From positions 1-42,960 of the forward strand of contig JAUNCT010000004.1 in NCBI GenBank assembly GCA_030526425.1: DNA of 42,960 nt, read 5' to 3'. The translations under genes were made by a program, and so were the position numbers. Below are positions 25,655 to 33,486 of this stretch, in pieces. The stretch is from Clostridia bacterium. Its GTDB lineage: Bacteria > Bacillota > Clostridia > Christensenellales > CAG-138. The notes under the pieces are model-generated. The model had not been told where the DNA came from. It worked only from the letters and a program-made list of their open reading frames with translations, and searched no databases. How positions within the stretch are numbered: the stretch's first letter is position 1; each line of letters opens with the position of its first letter.

Positions 25655-26379
25655 CTGCGCTCGTTTCCTTCCGTTCTGTTTTCGCGGCAACGGGTCAACG
25701 CCGTCGCGGCGGCAGCCTGCCCTGCAGCCTGCTTGCTCTTACCGCTTCCGGTCGCGAGAACTTTCCCGTTGAGTTCCGCCGCCATCGTGAATGTACGCAT
25801 GTGATCGGGTCCTTCGGAACCGATCTCCCGGTAGGTGACCTGACCGAGATGGCGCGCCTGCGCCCATTCCTGCAAGCGCGTCTTGTAATCGCGGTCCATC
25901 ATATCCACGGCAACGCGCTCGAGCTCACCGACCACGTGACCGATGATCAGTTTTTTCGCGGGTTCGAGACCGCCGTCGAGAAAGACCGCGCCGATCACCG
26001 CTTCCATCGCATCGGATACGACCGACGGCTTGCTCCTTCCGCCCATGCGGTCCTCGCCGTGACCGAGGCGCAGACACCCGGGGATGCCGAGTTTTTGCGC
26101 AACGGAAAACAGCGCCTCCTCGCAGACAAGGCGGGCGCGGGTGCGGGTAAGCCCGCCCTCGCTCATTTCGGTATGTTTGTTGTAAAGGTATTCGCTCACG
26201 CATAGCTCCAGCACCGCGTCGCCGAGAAATTCCATTCTCTCGTTGTGCTCCGCATGCTTGCCATCGCCTTTCACATAGGAGGTATGCGTCAGCGCCGTTA
26301 CAAGATATTTCCTGTCCAGGAACGTGTATCCGAGCGCCTCTTCCAACGCGGAACAGCGGTCATGCAGATCGTTTCCCAT
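25651..26379 (-). CDS. rnc: Ribonuclease III
   Basis: A 242-residue double-strand-specific RNase that processes rRNA and mRNAs. The signature ERMEFLGDAVLEL (Met where Leu is usual) and SDAMEAVIGAVFLDGG carry the acidic metal ligands. A C-terminal dsRNA-binding domain ends in GSGKSKQAAGQAAAATAL. The frame extends to 26415, but ATG 26377-26379 follows GAAGGAGAG. First gene of rnc-smc-ftsY; coupled to smc by a 4-nt overlap. Confidence 0.97.
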   Translation of the reverse strand: MGNDLHDRCSALEEALGYTFLDRKYLVTALTHTSYVKGDGKHAEHNERMEFLGDAVLELCVSEYLYNKHTEMSEGGLTRTRARLVCEEALFSVAQKLGIPGCLRLGHGEDRMGGRSKPSVVSDAMEAVIGAVFLDGGLEPAKKLIIGHVVGELERVAVDMMDRDYKTRLQEWAQARHLGQVTYREIGSEGPDHMRTFTMAAELNGKVLATGSGKSKQAAGQAAAATALTRCRENRTEGNERR

Positions 26380-26400
26380 GGGATCACTCTCCTTCGGTAT

Positions 26401-26434
26401 GATAAAAACCCGCACCGATCCCGATGCGGGTTTT
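26401..26434 (-). terminator. Terminator after acpP
   Basis: AAAACCCGCA and TGCGGGTTTT form a 10-bp stem (26405-26414 with 26425-26434) 17 nt after acpP, ending in TTTTTATC on the minus strand. Read-through would supply rnc, for which no separate promoter was seen. Confidence 0.78.
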
Positions 26435-26451
26435 GCCCGTACGACCGGGGC

Positions 26452-26679
26452 TTACTTGTTTTCGAGATACGCCGCGATATCACCGACGGTGCGCAGCTTC
26501 ACCAGATCTTCTTCGGGGATCTGGATGTTGAACTCCTGCTCGAGGTCCATAACGAGCTCGACGATGTCCAGAGAATCCGCTTTCAGATCTTCGATCAGAC
26601 GGCTCTCTGCGGTGACGGATGCTGCATCGACGCCAAGCTGGTTGACCAGACCATCGCGTACTTTATCAAAATACTTCAT
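26452..26679 (-). CDS. acpP: Acyl carrier protein
   Basis: A 75-residue acidic four-helix carrier of growing fatty acids. The phosphopantetheine serine lies in LKADSLDIVELVM. ATG 26677-26679 with GAGAGG upstream; a longer open frame to 26766 reaches across the promoter and is not coding. It has its own promoter and terminator, between plsX and rnc. Confidence 0.97.
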   Translation of the reverse strand: MKYFDKVRDGLVNQLGVDAASVTAESRLIEDLKADSLDIVELVMDLEQEFNIQIPEEDLVKLRTVGDIAAYLENK

Positions 26680-26737
26680 ATGATTACCTCTCGGGGCTTG
26701 CTGCCCATTTGGATTTCCGCATATTGCGACAAGATGC

Positions 26738-26766
26738 ATTTTAAACGAGCGCGTTCCATCTGTCAA
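26738..26766 (-). promoter_or_regulatory. Promoter of acpP
   Basis: Perfect TTGACA (26761-26766), 17-nt spacer and TAAAAT (26738-26743) on the minus strand. Confidence 0.85.
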
Positions 26767-26793
26767 TAACCGCGGACATCCGGCGGAGCCGCT

Positions 26794-27798
26794 TCACTCC
26801 TCGGCGAGGTCTTTCAATGCTTCGGCGATCACACCGGTGACGTTGTTCGCAACCAGCCGTTCGGCCTGCAGGAACGTTGCCGCGAACGCCTTTGCGTTCG
26901 AGCTGCCGTGCGCTTTGACGACGCCCGCGCGGACGCCCAGAAGCGGTGCGCCGCCCTCCTCGGTATAATCGAGGACCTTCTTGAGATTCCGGAAAGCGGG
27001 TTTCGCGATGACCGCGCCGATCTTGGTGCGCAAAGAACCGTACAGCTCGCGCTTGAGCATGGTCATCATCGCGGAGGCGGTCCCCTCGATGGACTTGAGC
27101 AGCACATTGCCGTCGAAGCCGTCGGCAACGATCACGTCGAAGTCCCCGCTCAGTGCTTCACGCGCTTCGCAGTTCCCCGCAAAATCGATCGGCGCTTCGA
27201 GAAGCTTACCGTAAACGGTCTTGGTGAGCTCGTTACCTTTTTCGGCCTCCGCGCCGTTGTTGAGCAAACCGATCTTCGGCGACGGGACCCCCTGTACCTT
27301 TTCCATATATGCCTTGCCCATGATGGCAAACTGCACCAGATACTCGGGCTTGCAGTCGGTGTTCGCGCCGCTGTCCAAGAGCAGGACGCGGCCGCCGACG
27401 ACATTCGGGATCGCCGCAGCGAGCGCGGGGCGCTTGATCCCCGGGAGGCGTTTGACGATCAGCGTTGCGCCCGTCAGAACGGCACCCGTACTGCCCGCCG
27501 AAACGATGGCGTCGCCGTTACCGGCGGCGATATCCTGCAAAGCGCGCACGATCGAAGAATCCTTCTTCGTGCGGATCGCCATCGTGGGGGACTCGTCGCA
27601 ACCGATCACCTCGGTCGTCACGACGAAACCGACCCTTTCGGAAAGGATCCCCATGGATTCCGCAAGTGCTTTCGCTTCCCCGGTCCCGTACAAGCGGAGC
27701 TCGGTCGCGGGATCGAGTTTCCCGAGAACGGCTTTCACACCTTCGAAAACTGCGACCGGAGCGTTGTCGCCGCCCATCGCATCGATACAAATTTTCAT
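26794..27798 (-). CDS. plsX: Phosphate acyltransferase PlsX
   Basis: A 334-residue enzyme converting acyl-ACP and phosphate into acyl-phosphate, the donor for PlsY in phospholipid synthesis. Typical blocks: MKICIDAMGGDNAP at the N terminus, SAGSTGAVLTG, LLDSGANTDCKPEYLVQFA, GLLNNGAEAEKGNEL, and GFDGNVLLKSIEG. ATG with AAGGGAG upstream. It lies between rpmF and acpP, the usual fatty-acid neighbourhood, though a hairpin terminator separates it from rpmF. Confidence 0.97.
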   Translation of the reverse strand: MKICIDAMGGDNAPVAVFEGVKAVLGKLDPATELRLYGTGEAKALAESMGILSERVGFVVTTEVIGCDESPTMAIRTKKDSSIVRALQDIAAGNGDAIVSAGSTGAVLTGATLIVKRLPGIKRPALAAAIPNVVGGRVLLLDSGANTDCKPEYLVQFAIMGKAYMEKVQGVPSPKIGLLNNGAEAEKGNELTKTVYGKLLEAPIDFAGNCEAREALSGDFDVIVADGFDGNVLLKSIEGTASAMMTMLKRELYGSLRTKIGAVIAKPAFRNLKKVLDYTEEGGAPLLGVRAGVVKAHGSSNAKAFAATFLQAERLVANNVTGVIAEALKDLAEE

Positions 27799-27814
27799 AC
27801 TGATTCTCCCTTAT

Positions 27815-27852
27815 CAAACAAAAAGAGGCCCGTCTCGCAAAAAACGGGTCTC
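27815..27852 (-). terminator. Terminator after rpmF
   Basis: Stem 27825-27833 with 27844-27852 (GAG/CTC and CCCGT/ACGGG around one mismatch), followed by TTTTTGTTT on the minus strand. It lies just before the plsX ribosome binding site, so plsX may depend on partial read-through. Confidence 0.75.
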
Positions 27853-27912
27853 CTTTATGACTCCGAACGGATCACGGTCGGCGTTACGGTACTGTTATGA
27901 CCGGTCAAGTCG

Positions 27913-28092
27913 TCAGTCAACCTTCACGACCTGCTCGCCATCATAATAGCCGCACTTCTTGCAAACGACATGAGAAGCCTTAAGCTCGTGGCACTGCGGG
28001 CACTCGCTGAGGTTGGGCTGCTCCAGCTTGAAGTTGCTTGCTCTGCGCTGATCCCTCTTTGCCTTCGAAGTTTTTCTCTTGGGTACTGCCAT
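27913..28092 (-). CDS. rpmF: 50S ribosomal protein L32
   Basis: A 59-residue protein: MAVPKRKTSKAKRDQRR at the start is the classic L32 N terminus. A four-cysteine zinc site follows (CPQC at 31-34, CKKC at 44-47). ATG with a near-perfect AAGGAGGTG upstream. It follows yceD by 28 nt, the conserved yceD-rpmF pair, and precedes plsX. Confidence 0.97.
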   Translation of the reverse strand: MAVPKRKTSKAKRDQRRASNFKLEQPNLSECPQCHELKASHVVCKKCGYYDGEQVVKVD

Positions 28093-28120
28093 GATTACAC
28101 CTCCTTAATCCTTATCATCC

Positions 28121-28624
28121 TCAAAATTTTATCTTAGACAGAACCGCGAACGGTCCTTCCGGTTCGCCTTGCTCACAGGTACAGATGCCCTTGTTCCGGT
28201 CGATGCCGCATACAGGGCACAGCCCTTTGCAATCCTCACGGCAGACACTGACACTCGGAAGTTGCAGGTACAGATTGTCCATCACTGCCTTGTCGAGCAA
28301 CAGCCGGTCACTTTCATACGGGTAGATCTCCTCGTCGTCATCCTCCGTCAGGATGGCATCGCGCACAAAGCGTTCTTCCATTCCGAAGGAGAAGGGCTCG
28401 CGGAAAGGTTCCGCACAGCGGGCACACACCGAGTTGAGGACCGTGGTGACGGTCGCCGTCACGGTGATGGCTTTACCGTCGAACACATAGGTGCCTTCGA
28501 CACGGAGCGGTTCCGCAAACGATACCGTGCGCTCACCGTACAGTTGCGGTTGCACTGTTTCTTCGATAACGAAGGGAAAGCTTTCGCTCACCATGCGCAA
28601 TGCGTTTGCAATCTGTAACTCCAT
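28121..28624 (-). CDS. yceD: YceD/DUF177 family protein
   Basis: A 167-residue DUF177 protein, which almost always precedes rpmF. Homologues are linked to 23S rRNA accumulation and ribosome assembly. A zinc-type cysteine set is seen: CARC in the middle and CREDCKGLCPVCG near the end. The frame starts at 28639, but ATG 28622-28624 has GGGGAG seven nt upstream. Cotranscribed with rpmF. Confidence 0.93.
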   Translation of the reverse strand: MELQIANALRMVSESFPFVIEETVQPQLYGERTVSFAEPLRVEGTYVFDGKAITVTATVTTVLNSVCARCAEPFREPFSFGMEERFVRDAILTEDDDEEIYPYESDRLLLDKAVMDNLYLQLPSVSVCREDCKGLCPVCGIDRNKGICTCEQGEPEGPFAVLSKIKF

Positions 28625-28657
28625 AGGAATACTCCCCATTCAAGATAACCAAAAGTT

Positions 28658-28686
28658 ATTTTATCGAGCCGCGCCGAATTTGTCAA
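28658..28686 (-). promoter_or_regulatory. Promoter of yceD-rpmF
   Basis: Perfect TTGACA (28681-28686), 17-nt spacer, TAAAAT (28658-28663) on the minus strand. Same box sequences and spacing as the acpP promoter. Confidence 0.85.
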
Positions 28687-28732
28687 CCGAAACCTTCTGC
28701 AAATCCGAAAAAAATGAACTTTTTTTGAACGG

Positions 28733-29389
28733 TCAACAGCAAAAGAACAATCGGCCGCCGGTACAAAGGCTGCAGAGCAGCATCGCCGAGCAGGAAGTGC
28801 ACAGATCGTCCGACCGGGAACTGCGGGAATACGTTCTCGAATACGCATTGCTTTCCCCCGCCATCGTGCGGTACGCATAACGGTATTCGGGATTGTCCGG
28901 CTCTTCCCGGTAAGCGGCGGTGATGCAGGCGCGCGCCTTCTCATGCCAGCCCTCCCTGCGGTAGATGACCCCATACAGGAAATTCCATTCCGCATTGTGG
29001 GTGTCGATCCCGTCCAGGATACGGCGGGCGGCGTTGAGATCGTTTCTTTGGATATACGCGCGCGCAGTGCGGAACGCTTCGGCATTCGGTCCCGCATAGG
29101 TACTTCCCGTATTGCGGGAATAGCCGTTGCCGTACGCCCCGGTCGAGCGGCCGTAGGCGTTTCCGCCCGCTCCGTTCCCGCCCGCGTAGGCGCCGTTTCC
29201 GTCCTGTGCGTTTTTCGTGAGCATATCGTAGGCGAGGTTGATCTCCTTCAGCTTTTCGCCCGCAAGCTCTTTGAGCGGATTGTCGGTGTACTTATCCGGG
29301 TGGTATTTTTTCACCAGCTTGAGATACGCGGCGCGGATCTCCTCCTTCGTTGCCGTTTCCGGCACACCCAGAACCTTATATGGATTCAT
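28733..29389 (-). CDS. J-domain protein with cysteine-rich tail
   Basis: A 218-residue DnaJ-like protein. The J domain fills residues 2-60 with HPD at 30-32, needed to stimulate DnaK. A Gly/Tyr/Asn/Ser-rich linker (about 62-100) follows, then a TPR-like helical pair (about 103-175). The C terminus has six cysteines at 197, 200, 206, 209, 217 and 218 in a hydrophobic context. It lacks the DnaJ zinc-finger and client-binding domains, so it is a specialised co-chaperone. The tail could bind a metal or join the membrane; neither is shown. The ATG overlaps the DUF5685 stop by 4 nt, so the two products are probably partners. Confidence 0.88.
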   Translation of the reverse strand: MNPYKVLGVPETATKEEIRAAYLKLVKKYHPDKYTDNPLKELAGEKLKEINLAYDMLTKNAQDGNGAYAGGNGAGGNAYGRSTGAYGNGYSRNTGSTYAGPNAEAFRTARAYIQRNDLNAARRILDGIDTHNAEWNFLYGVIYRREGWHEKARACITAAYREEPDNPEYRYAYRTMAGESNAYSRTYSRSSRSDDLCTSCSAMLLCSLCTGGRLFFCC

Positions 29390-30210
29390 TCTTCGGTCCC
29401 TTCCAAAACGAGGCGCGTCTTTCTTTGCAGTCCCTCGTGCATGATATTGTCCAATGGTCCCCCGTGCGTCTTGACGGGAACGAGATCGTATCCCTTCACG
29501 CTTTCCGCAAGCGACATGCCGATCAGATACGAAGCGTCCTCCCCGGAAAGCTTCGCCGCGAGAAACGGATTGTAATTGCCGTTCTTCGCATCCTTCTCCC
29601 GGTCATCCCACGCGTCGATGAGATAGATCCACCTGCCGAGGTTGTAAAACATCCATTCCAAAGCAGGGCGGGCATCGTCCGTGACTTCCGGGGCGTTGCG
29701 GATGATCTCCCGCATCAGCGTGCCGAAAGCATCCGCAGGGACATCGGTACAGGTCTCCCCCGCGCGCTCGGCTTCCGCCAGACGCCCGAGCTGCGATGCG
29801 ATCGCCGCGGATAAACCGGGATACTCGGAAGCGGCTTTTTTCCCGGCACGGTACAACGCCGCGAGCGCCGCGGCGCTGCGGACCGTCTTTTCGTCGTGCA
29901 GCTCATCCCGGGCACGCTCTTTTGCAAGAAGCACATTGACCGCCGCCGCATAATCCAAAGCCGGCTGCGGGACCGCGACGGAACGCTTGGGATGCAGGTG
30001 TTTGAAGCACCCTTGCTCCGTGCACGGCGGGGCTTCCGTCAGCCCCGACAGCAGCAACGCGAGAAATGCGCAGTCGTAACTCAAAAACAACCGTGCCGTC
30101 TGCCCGTAGCGTTCGCCGATGGTTTTGCACAAACCGCAATAATAAGCGCGGTACAGCGCAAGTTCTTTGACTTTCAGTTCGCCCTCATCGGGCACGACAT
30201 AGCCGAACAA
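29386..30210 (-). CDS. DUF5685 family protein
   Basis: A 274-residue, mostly helical protein of DUF5685, function unknown. Conserved-looking features: FGYVVPDEGELKV at the N terminus, YYCGLCKTIG (C25, C28), C47, and a CxxxxCFKHLHPKR stretch (C63, C68, H71, H73) that could complete a metal site. An acidic YLIDAWDDREKD helix near residue 195 is reminiscent of isoprenoid-enzyme Asp motifs, but is too weak to assign. The start is TTG 30208-30210 with AGGGGTGG upstream. Coupled to the J-domain gene. Confidence 0.82.
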   Translation of the reverse strand: MFGYVVPDEGELKVKELALYRAYYCGLCKTIGERYGQTARLFLSYDCAFLALLLSGLTEAPPCTEQGCFKHLHPKRSVAVPQPALDYAAAVNVLLAKERARDELHDEKTVRSAAALAALYRAGKKAASEYPGLSAAIASQLGRLAEAERAGETCTDVPADAFGTLMREIIRNAPEVTDDARPALEWMFYNLGRWIYLIDAWDDREKDAKNGNYNPFLAAKLSGEDASYLIGMSLAESVKGYDLVPVKTHGGPLDNIMHEGLQRKTRLVLEGTEE

Positions 30211-30224
30211 CGCACACCACCCCT

Positions 30225-30253
30225 ATTTTACGATCGTATTATGATATTGTAAC
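30225..30253 (-). promoter_or_regulatory. Probable promoter of DUF5685/J-domain operon
   Basis: GTTACA (30248-30253), 17-nt spacer, TAAAAT (30225-30230) on the minus strand. The start would lie only about ten nt before the TTG codon, giving a very short leader. Confidence 0.45.
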
Positions 30254-30336
30254 ATTTCACGGCACGGAAATCCATAACGATATCGCAAGAAAACCCCGCA
30301 TTCCGTTCCGTGCGACGAGTTTCGTTTCAATTTAGA

Positions 30337-30365
30337 TTGCGGAAATATGCTGATACAAGTATTAT
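30337..30365 (+). promoter_or_regulatory. Probable promoter of the DegV gene
   Basis: TTGCGG (30337-30342), 17-nt spacer, TATTAT (30360-30365). The -35 is imperfect but spacing and -10 are good; about 45 nt before the start codon. Confidence 0.55.
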
Positions 30366-30410
30366 TCTCGGACGGATATCTTTTTTGTCCGCGTTGTGAA
30401 AGGATCGCCT

Positions 30411-31268
30411 ATGGAACGGAAACGTTTGCTCACCGCCGACACCCCGTGTGATATCGGTGCCGCACTCCGGGATCGCTACGATGTGCGTCTCATTCCCCTG
30501 CATATTCTCGTCGGGGAAAAAAGCTATTCCGACGGAGTCGACATCACAAACGAAGAGATCTACGACATTTGGAGAACGGACAAGATCCTTCCGAAGACCT
30601 CGGCGATCAACCCCGATGAGTACATCGAGTTCTTCAAGCCCTTTGTCGACGACGGCTATGAGGTCCTGCACATCTCTCTGGGTTCCGGCATTTCCAGCTG
30701 CCACCAGAACGCCCGGATCGCCGCCAACATCGTCGGCAATGTCCGTGTCATCGACTCGAAAAACCTTTCCTGCGGATTCGGTCTGCTCGTTTGCGAAGCC
30801 GGAGAACGCATCCGGGAGGACCGTCCGCTCGATGAGATTGTGGGCGAGCTCGAGGCATTGGTCCCGAAGATCCGTTCGAGCTTTGTCATCGACACGCTGG
30901 AATTTCTGCATGCAAGCGGCCGTTGCTCGAACATGGCGCAGCTGGCTGCCGCCGCATTCAAGCTGAAACCCTCCATCGAGGTGCTGACCGAGGAATGCGG
31001 TGCGATGAGCAGCGCGAAAAAGTACATGGGCAGCATCGAAAAAGCTCTGGTCAAATACACGACCGAACACCTCGCCAACAACGACGGCATCGATACGAAA
31101 CGCCTGTTCATCGTTCACACGTGCCCCGAGGACACGATCCCCGCGATGATCCGCGAAAAGGCGGAATCGCTGATGCACTTCGACGAGGTCCACGTGCTGC
31201 GGGCGGGAAGCACAATCGGTTCCCACTGCGGTCCGAATACGCTCGGATTGATGTACCTCGAAAAATAA
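30411..31268 (+). CDS. DegV family fatty-acid-binding protein
   Basis: A 285-residue DegV protein. Homologues (FakB) bind a fatty acid and present it to FakA for phosphorylation, feeding exogenous acids into phospholipids. Family motifs: LTADTPCDI at the start, LPKTSAINPDEY, HISLGSGISS for the acyl head-group pocket, and VIDSKNLSCGFGLLV. The C-terminal half has FLHASGRCSN and AGSTIGSHCGPNTLG. ATG 30411 with AAAGGA upstream; the frame starts 15 nt earlier. No fakA is visible nearby, so the fatty-acid role is by family only. Confidence 0.93.
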   Translation: MERKRLLTADTPCDIGAALRDRYDVRLIPLHILVGEKSYSDGVDITNEEIYDIWRTDKILPKTSAINPDEYIEFFKPFVDDGYEVLHISLGSGISSCHQNARIAANIVGNVRVIDSKNLSCGFGLLVCEAGERIREDRPLDEIVGELEALVPKIRSSFVIDTLEFLHASGRCSNMAQLAAAAFKLKPSIEVLTEECGAMSSAKKYMGSIEKALVKYTTEHLANNDGIDTKRLFIVHTCPEDTIPAMIREKAESLMHFDEVHVLRAGSTIGSHCGPNTLGLMYLEK

Positions 31269-31276
31269 CCGTTCTC

Positions 31277-31312
31277 CGGTCCCTTCCCATTACGGGAGGG
31301 ACCGTTGTTTTT
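31277..31312 (+). terminator. Terminator of the DegV gene
   Basis: An 11-bp stem (31277-31287 with 31294-31304, one G-U pair) followed by TTGTTTTT, eight nt after the stop codon. Confidence 0.9.
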
Positions 31313-31313
31313 A

Positions 31314-31342
31314 TTGCCATTTGCCTCGTTTGCTGTTAATAT
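31314..31342 (+). promoter_or_regulatory. Probable promoter of the four-helix membrane protein
   Basis: TTGCCA (31314-31319), 17-nt spacer, TAATAT (31337-31342), directly after the DegV terminator. Confidence 0.5.
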
Positions 31343-31406
31343 TTTATGCGGAAATATTCGCAGGTCCCCCTTCGGGTTTCCTGCGGTCATCAAGAAGGGA
31401 GTAAAC

Positions 31407-32279
31407 ATGGAAGAAAAAAAGACCCGAAAGATCGTCCGTGCGGACGGCAGTGAAACGAAAGCCGCGCCTGTGAAAAAGGCCGCGCCCCAGCCCGCAAAGC
31501 CCGCAGAGGGCAGCGCCACCGGAAAGCGCATCGGCGCGTTCGCGCTTTGGTTTGCCGGTATCGCCTGCGAAGTTTTCGCGATCATGGTCATCACCGGCAA
31601 GATCTGCCTTGCGGGTAAAGTGACCGACGGCAGCATCCACGACAAGCGCGTGATGTTCATCATTGCGGCACTCGTCGTCGACTTCATCGTCGTTCTCATC
31701 GCGAACCAGCTCTGGAAGCGTTCGAACCTGATCGATCCCGCCAGCGAGAAGAACAAAGTCAAGTTCTTCCTGCACAACAACCTCGGCGTGCTGATGAGCC
31801 TCATCGCCTTCGTGCCGATCATCATCTTCCTGCTCAAGGACAAAAAGACCCTGAACGAGCAGACGAAGAAATTCGTGGCGATCGGTCTGATCGGCTTCGC
31901 CCTGATCTGCGCCGTGACCGGTATCGACTTCAACCCCATCTCCGCCGAGCAGAAGGCTCAGCAGCTGGCGGAAGCAGAGGCTGCTGGTCTCGGCGAAGTA
32001 TACTGGACCACCTTCGGTCACAAGTATCACTACGACCAGGATTGCCAGCACATCCGCAACAGCGGCACGCTGTATGCGGGCACCGTTGAAGAAGCCATTC
32101 AGGCCAACCGCACCGAGGTCTGCAAGACCTGCTCCGCGCGTTTGGAAGCAGGTGAGATCGGCTCCCAGGCAGCTCTGCCCGAAGCGACCGAGACCACCGG
32201 TTCCGAGACCGTCGAGACTGCGGAAACCGAAGTGACCGAAACGGTTGCGCCCGAGGTCACCGAAGCCCCCGCCGCCTGA
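31407..32279 (+). CDS. Four-helix membrane protein with C-terminal HxC/CxxC module
   Basis: A 290-residue protein of unknown function. A charged Ala/Lys/Pro-rich N-terminal stretch (1-40) is followed by four membrane helices, roughly 43-63, 82-106, 125-145 and 157-176. After them comes a compact module, HKYHYDQDCQHI with EVCKTCSARLE 31 residues on. This resembles the small Cys/His metal-binding tails (Ada-like) found on some Firmicutes nucleases and envelope proteins. The protein ends in a Glu/Thr/Val-rich low-complexity tail. The frame opens at 31305, but ATG 31407 has AAGGGAG upstream. Flanked by its own promoter and terminator. Confidence 0.8.
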   Translation: MEEKKTRKIVRADGSETKAAPVKKAAPQPAKPAEGSATGKRIGAFALWFAGIACEVFAIMVITGKICLAGKVTDGSIHDKRVMFIIAALVVDFIVVLIANQLWKRSNLIDPASEKNKVKFFLHNNLGVLMSLIAFVPIIIFLLKDKKTLNEQTKKFVAIGLIGFALICAVTGIDFNPISAEQKAQQLAEAEAAGLGEVYWTTFGHKYHYDQDCQHIRNSGTLYAGTVEEAIQANRTEVCKTCSARLEAGEIGSQAALPEATETTGSETVETAETEVTETVAPEVTEAPAA

Positions 32280-32293
32280 ACCGCGAACCGTTC

Positions 32294-32333
32294 AAAACAT
32301 CCCCGCGACGCAAATGCGTCCGGGGGTGTTTTC
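32294..32333 (+). terminator. Terminator of the four-helix membrane protein gene
   Basis: An 11-bp outer stem AAAACATCCCC/GGGGTGTTTT-type (32294-32304 with 32322-32332), with an inner GACGCA/TGCGTC stem. The T run forms part of the stem. Confidence 0.75.
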
Positions 32334-32365
32334 ATGTCCGGGCAAGACCGAACGGCATCGGGGCA

Positions 32366-32396
32366 GAAAAAAAGCCCGCCCATCGAAAGGCGGACT
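32366..32396 (-). terminator. Terminator after the phosphatidyltransferase gene
   Basis: AGTCCGCC pairs with GGCGGGCT on the minus strand (32389-32396 with 32373-32380), followed by seven Ts; 21 nt after the stop codon. Confidence 0.88.
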
Positions 32397-32417
32397 GTTT
32401 CGTTGATTGCGATCTTT

Positions 32418-33023
32418 TCAGTTGGATGCGCGATCGGGATGCAGGAGCAGACCGATGAAGAACCGGGCGTACAACGCCAGTGACAGCAGAAGCATCCCCG
32501 CCGAGATCCCGATCAGGACCGTGGACAGCTGCGCGGGCATTTTCGAGAAAGCGAACAGCACGACCATGACCGAATAAAACACGACGGTACTCGCTTTGCC
32601 GAACCACTTTGCCGAAATCGCGTTGCCGTATTTCCGGAGCGTGACACCCGCCATCAGCGCCTGGATCAATTCTTTCGCAACGAAGATGATCAGCAGGTAT
32701 TTCATCGACGGATAGCACTGCAGCAGGCAAACGACCATTGCGCCCTGCGTCAGCTTATCCGCGATCGGATCGAGGATCTTTCCGAGATCCGTCGTCATAT
32801 TGTACTTTCTCGCGATCTTCCCGTCGGCGATATCCGTCGCGGCGGAAATCAGGATCAGAACGACGGCACCGATGTTGGACTGCTTCTCGCGAAAGACCCA
32901 AATGATCACCGGGACCAGCATGATCCGCAACAAGCTCAGAAGATTCGGCAGGCTCAATACGTTTTCCCGCGAAAACAGCGTCTTGAAAGTGTTGCGTATC
33001 CAGTGTTCTCTGTATGCACTCAT
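32418..33023 (-). CDS. CDP-alcohol phosphatidyltransferase (PgsA-like)
   Basis: A 201-residue integral membrane enzyme with about five to six helices. The CDP-alcohol phosphotransferase signature D-xx-DG-xx-AR-x8-G-xxx-D-xxx-D is complete in TDIADGKIARKYNMTTDLGK and the ILDPIAD that follows. The most likely product is phosphatidylglycerol phosphate (PgsA); a cardiolipin-synthase-type reaction is possible, since the family motif does not separate them. The N terminus is about 25 residues longer than typical PgsA. ATG with AAAGGGG upstream. It is the last gene of the marR/zinc-ribbon transcript. Confidence 0.88.
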   Translation of the reverse strand: MSAYREHWIRNTFKTLFSRENVLSLPNLLSLLRIMLVPVIIWVFREKQSNIGAVVLILISAATDIADGKIARKYNMTTDLGKILDPIADKLTQGAMVVCLLQCYPSMKYLLIIFVAKELIQALMAGVTLRKYGNAISAKWFGKASTVVFYSVMVVLFAFSKMPAQLSTVLIGISAGMLLLSLALYARFFIGLLLHPDRASN

Positions 33024-33066
33024 AAAGTTAACGTTTCCCCTTTGTTTTCCCCCACCGATCGGCCGA

Positions 33067-33486
33067 TCAGGTGTTTTTTTCGATCACTTTCCCACACCCG
33101 GGGCAAGTGATGCGCAACTTGCCTTTTCCCTTAGGCACACGCAGCTGCTTCCCGCAACCGGGACATTTGACGTAAACATGCGTTTTCCGGTCGGTCCATT
33201 TCCGCTTCATGAGCGAAAAGAATCCTTTGACCTTCCCCGTGATGCCGAGGTACCATTCGCGTTCTCTGCGGCGGCGCGCCTGATCCTTCGAGTAGATGCG
33301 GAAGATCGAATACACGATCAAAGCAAGCGCGATATAGTACAGAAAGCGCAAGCGGACGGAAAACATCGAGATCAACAACAGCACGACCGAACCGATCGTC
33401 ATTGCGTTCGAAAGCTCATCGGCGCCGTAGCGACCGACCATCATCTGCTGCATTTTGTAACCGAGGTTCCGGAAAAACTCTTTCAT
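33067..33486 (-). CDS. Membrane protein with C-terminal zinc ribbon
   Basis: A 139-residue protein of unknown function. Two hydrophobic helices (about 28-43 and 46-64) are followed by a basic cytosolic region and a C-terminal zinc ribbon: CPGCG at about 109-113 and CPGCG again near 128-132. The layout, membrane first and ribbon last, is the reverse of the 2428-4793 pair. The start overlaps the marR stop by 4 nt (ATGA), so it is translated together with the regulator. Confidence 0.8.
   Translation of the reverse strand: MKEFFRNLGYKMQQMMVGRYGADELSNAMTIGSVVLLLISMFSVRLRFLYYIALALIVYSIFRIYSKDQARRRREREWYLGITGKVKGFFSLMKRKWTDRKTHVYVKCPGCGKQLRVPKGKGKLRITCPGCGKVIEKNT

Noticed and set aside
22055..25804. 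An open frame of 1249 codons on the plus strand
   Set aside because: Antisense shadow of smc, for the same codon-bias reason; low-complexity Phe/Arg/Asp-rich translation with no domain.
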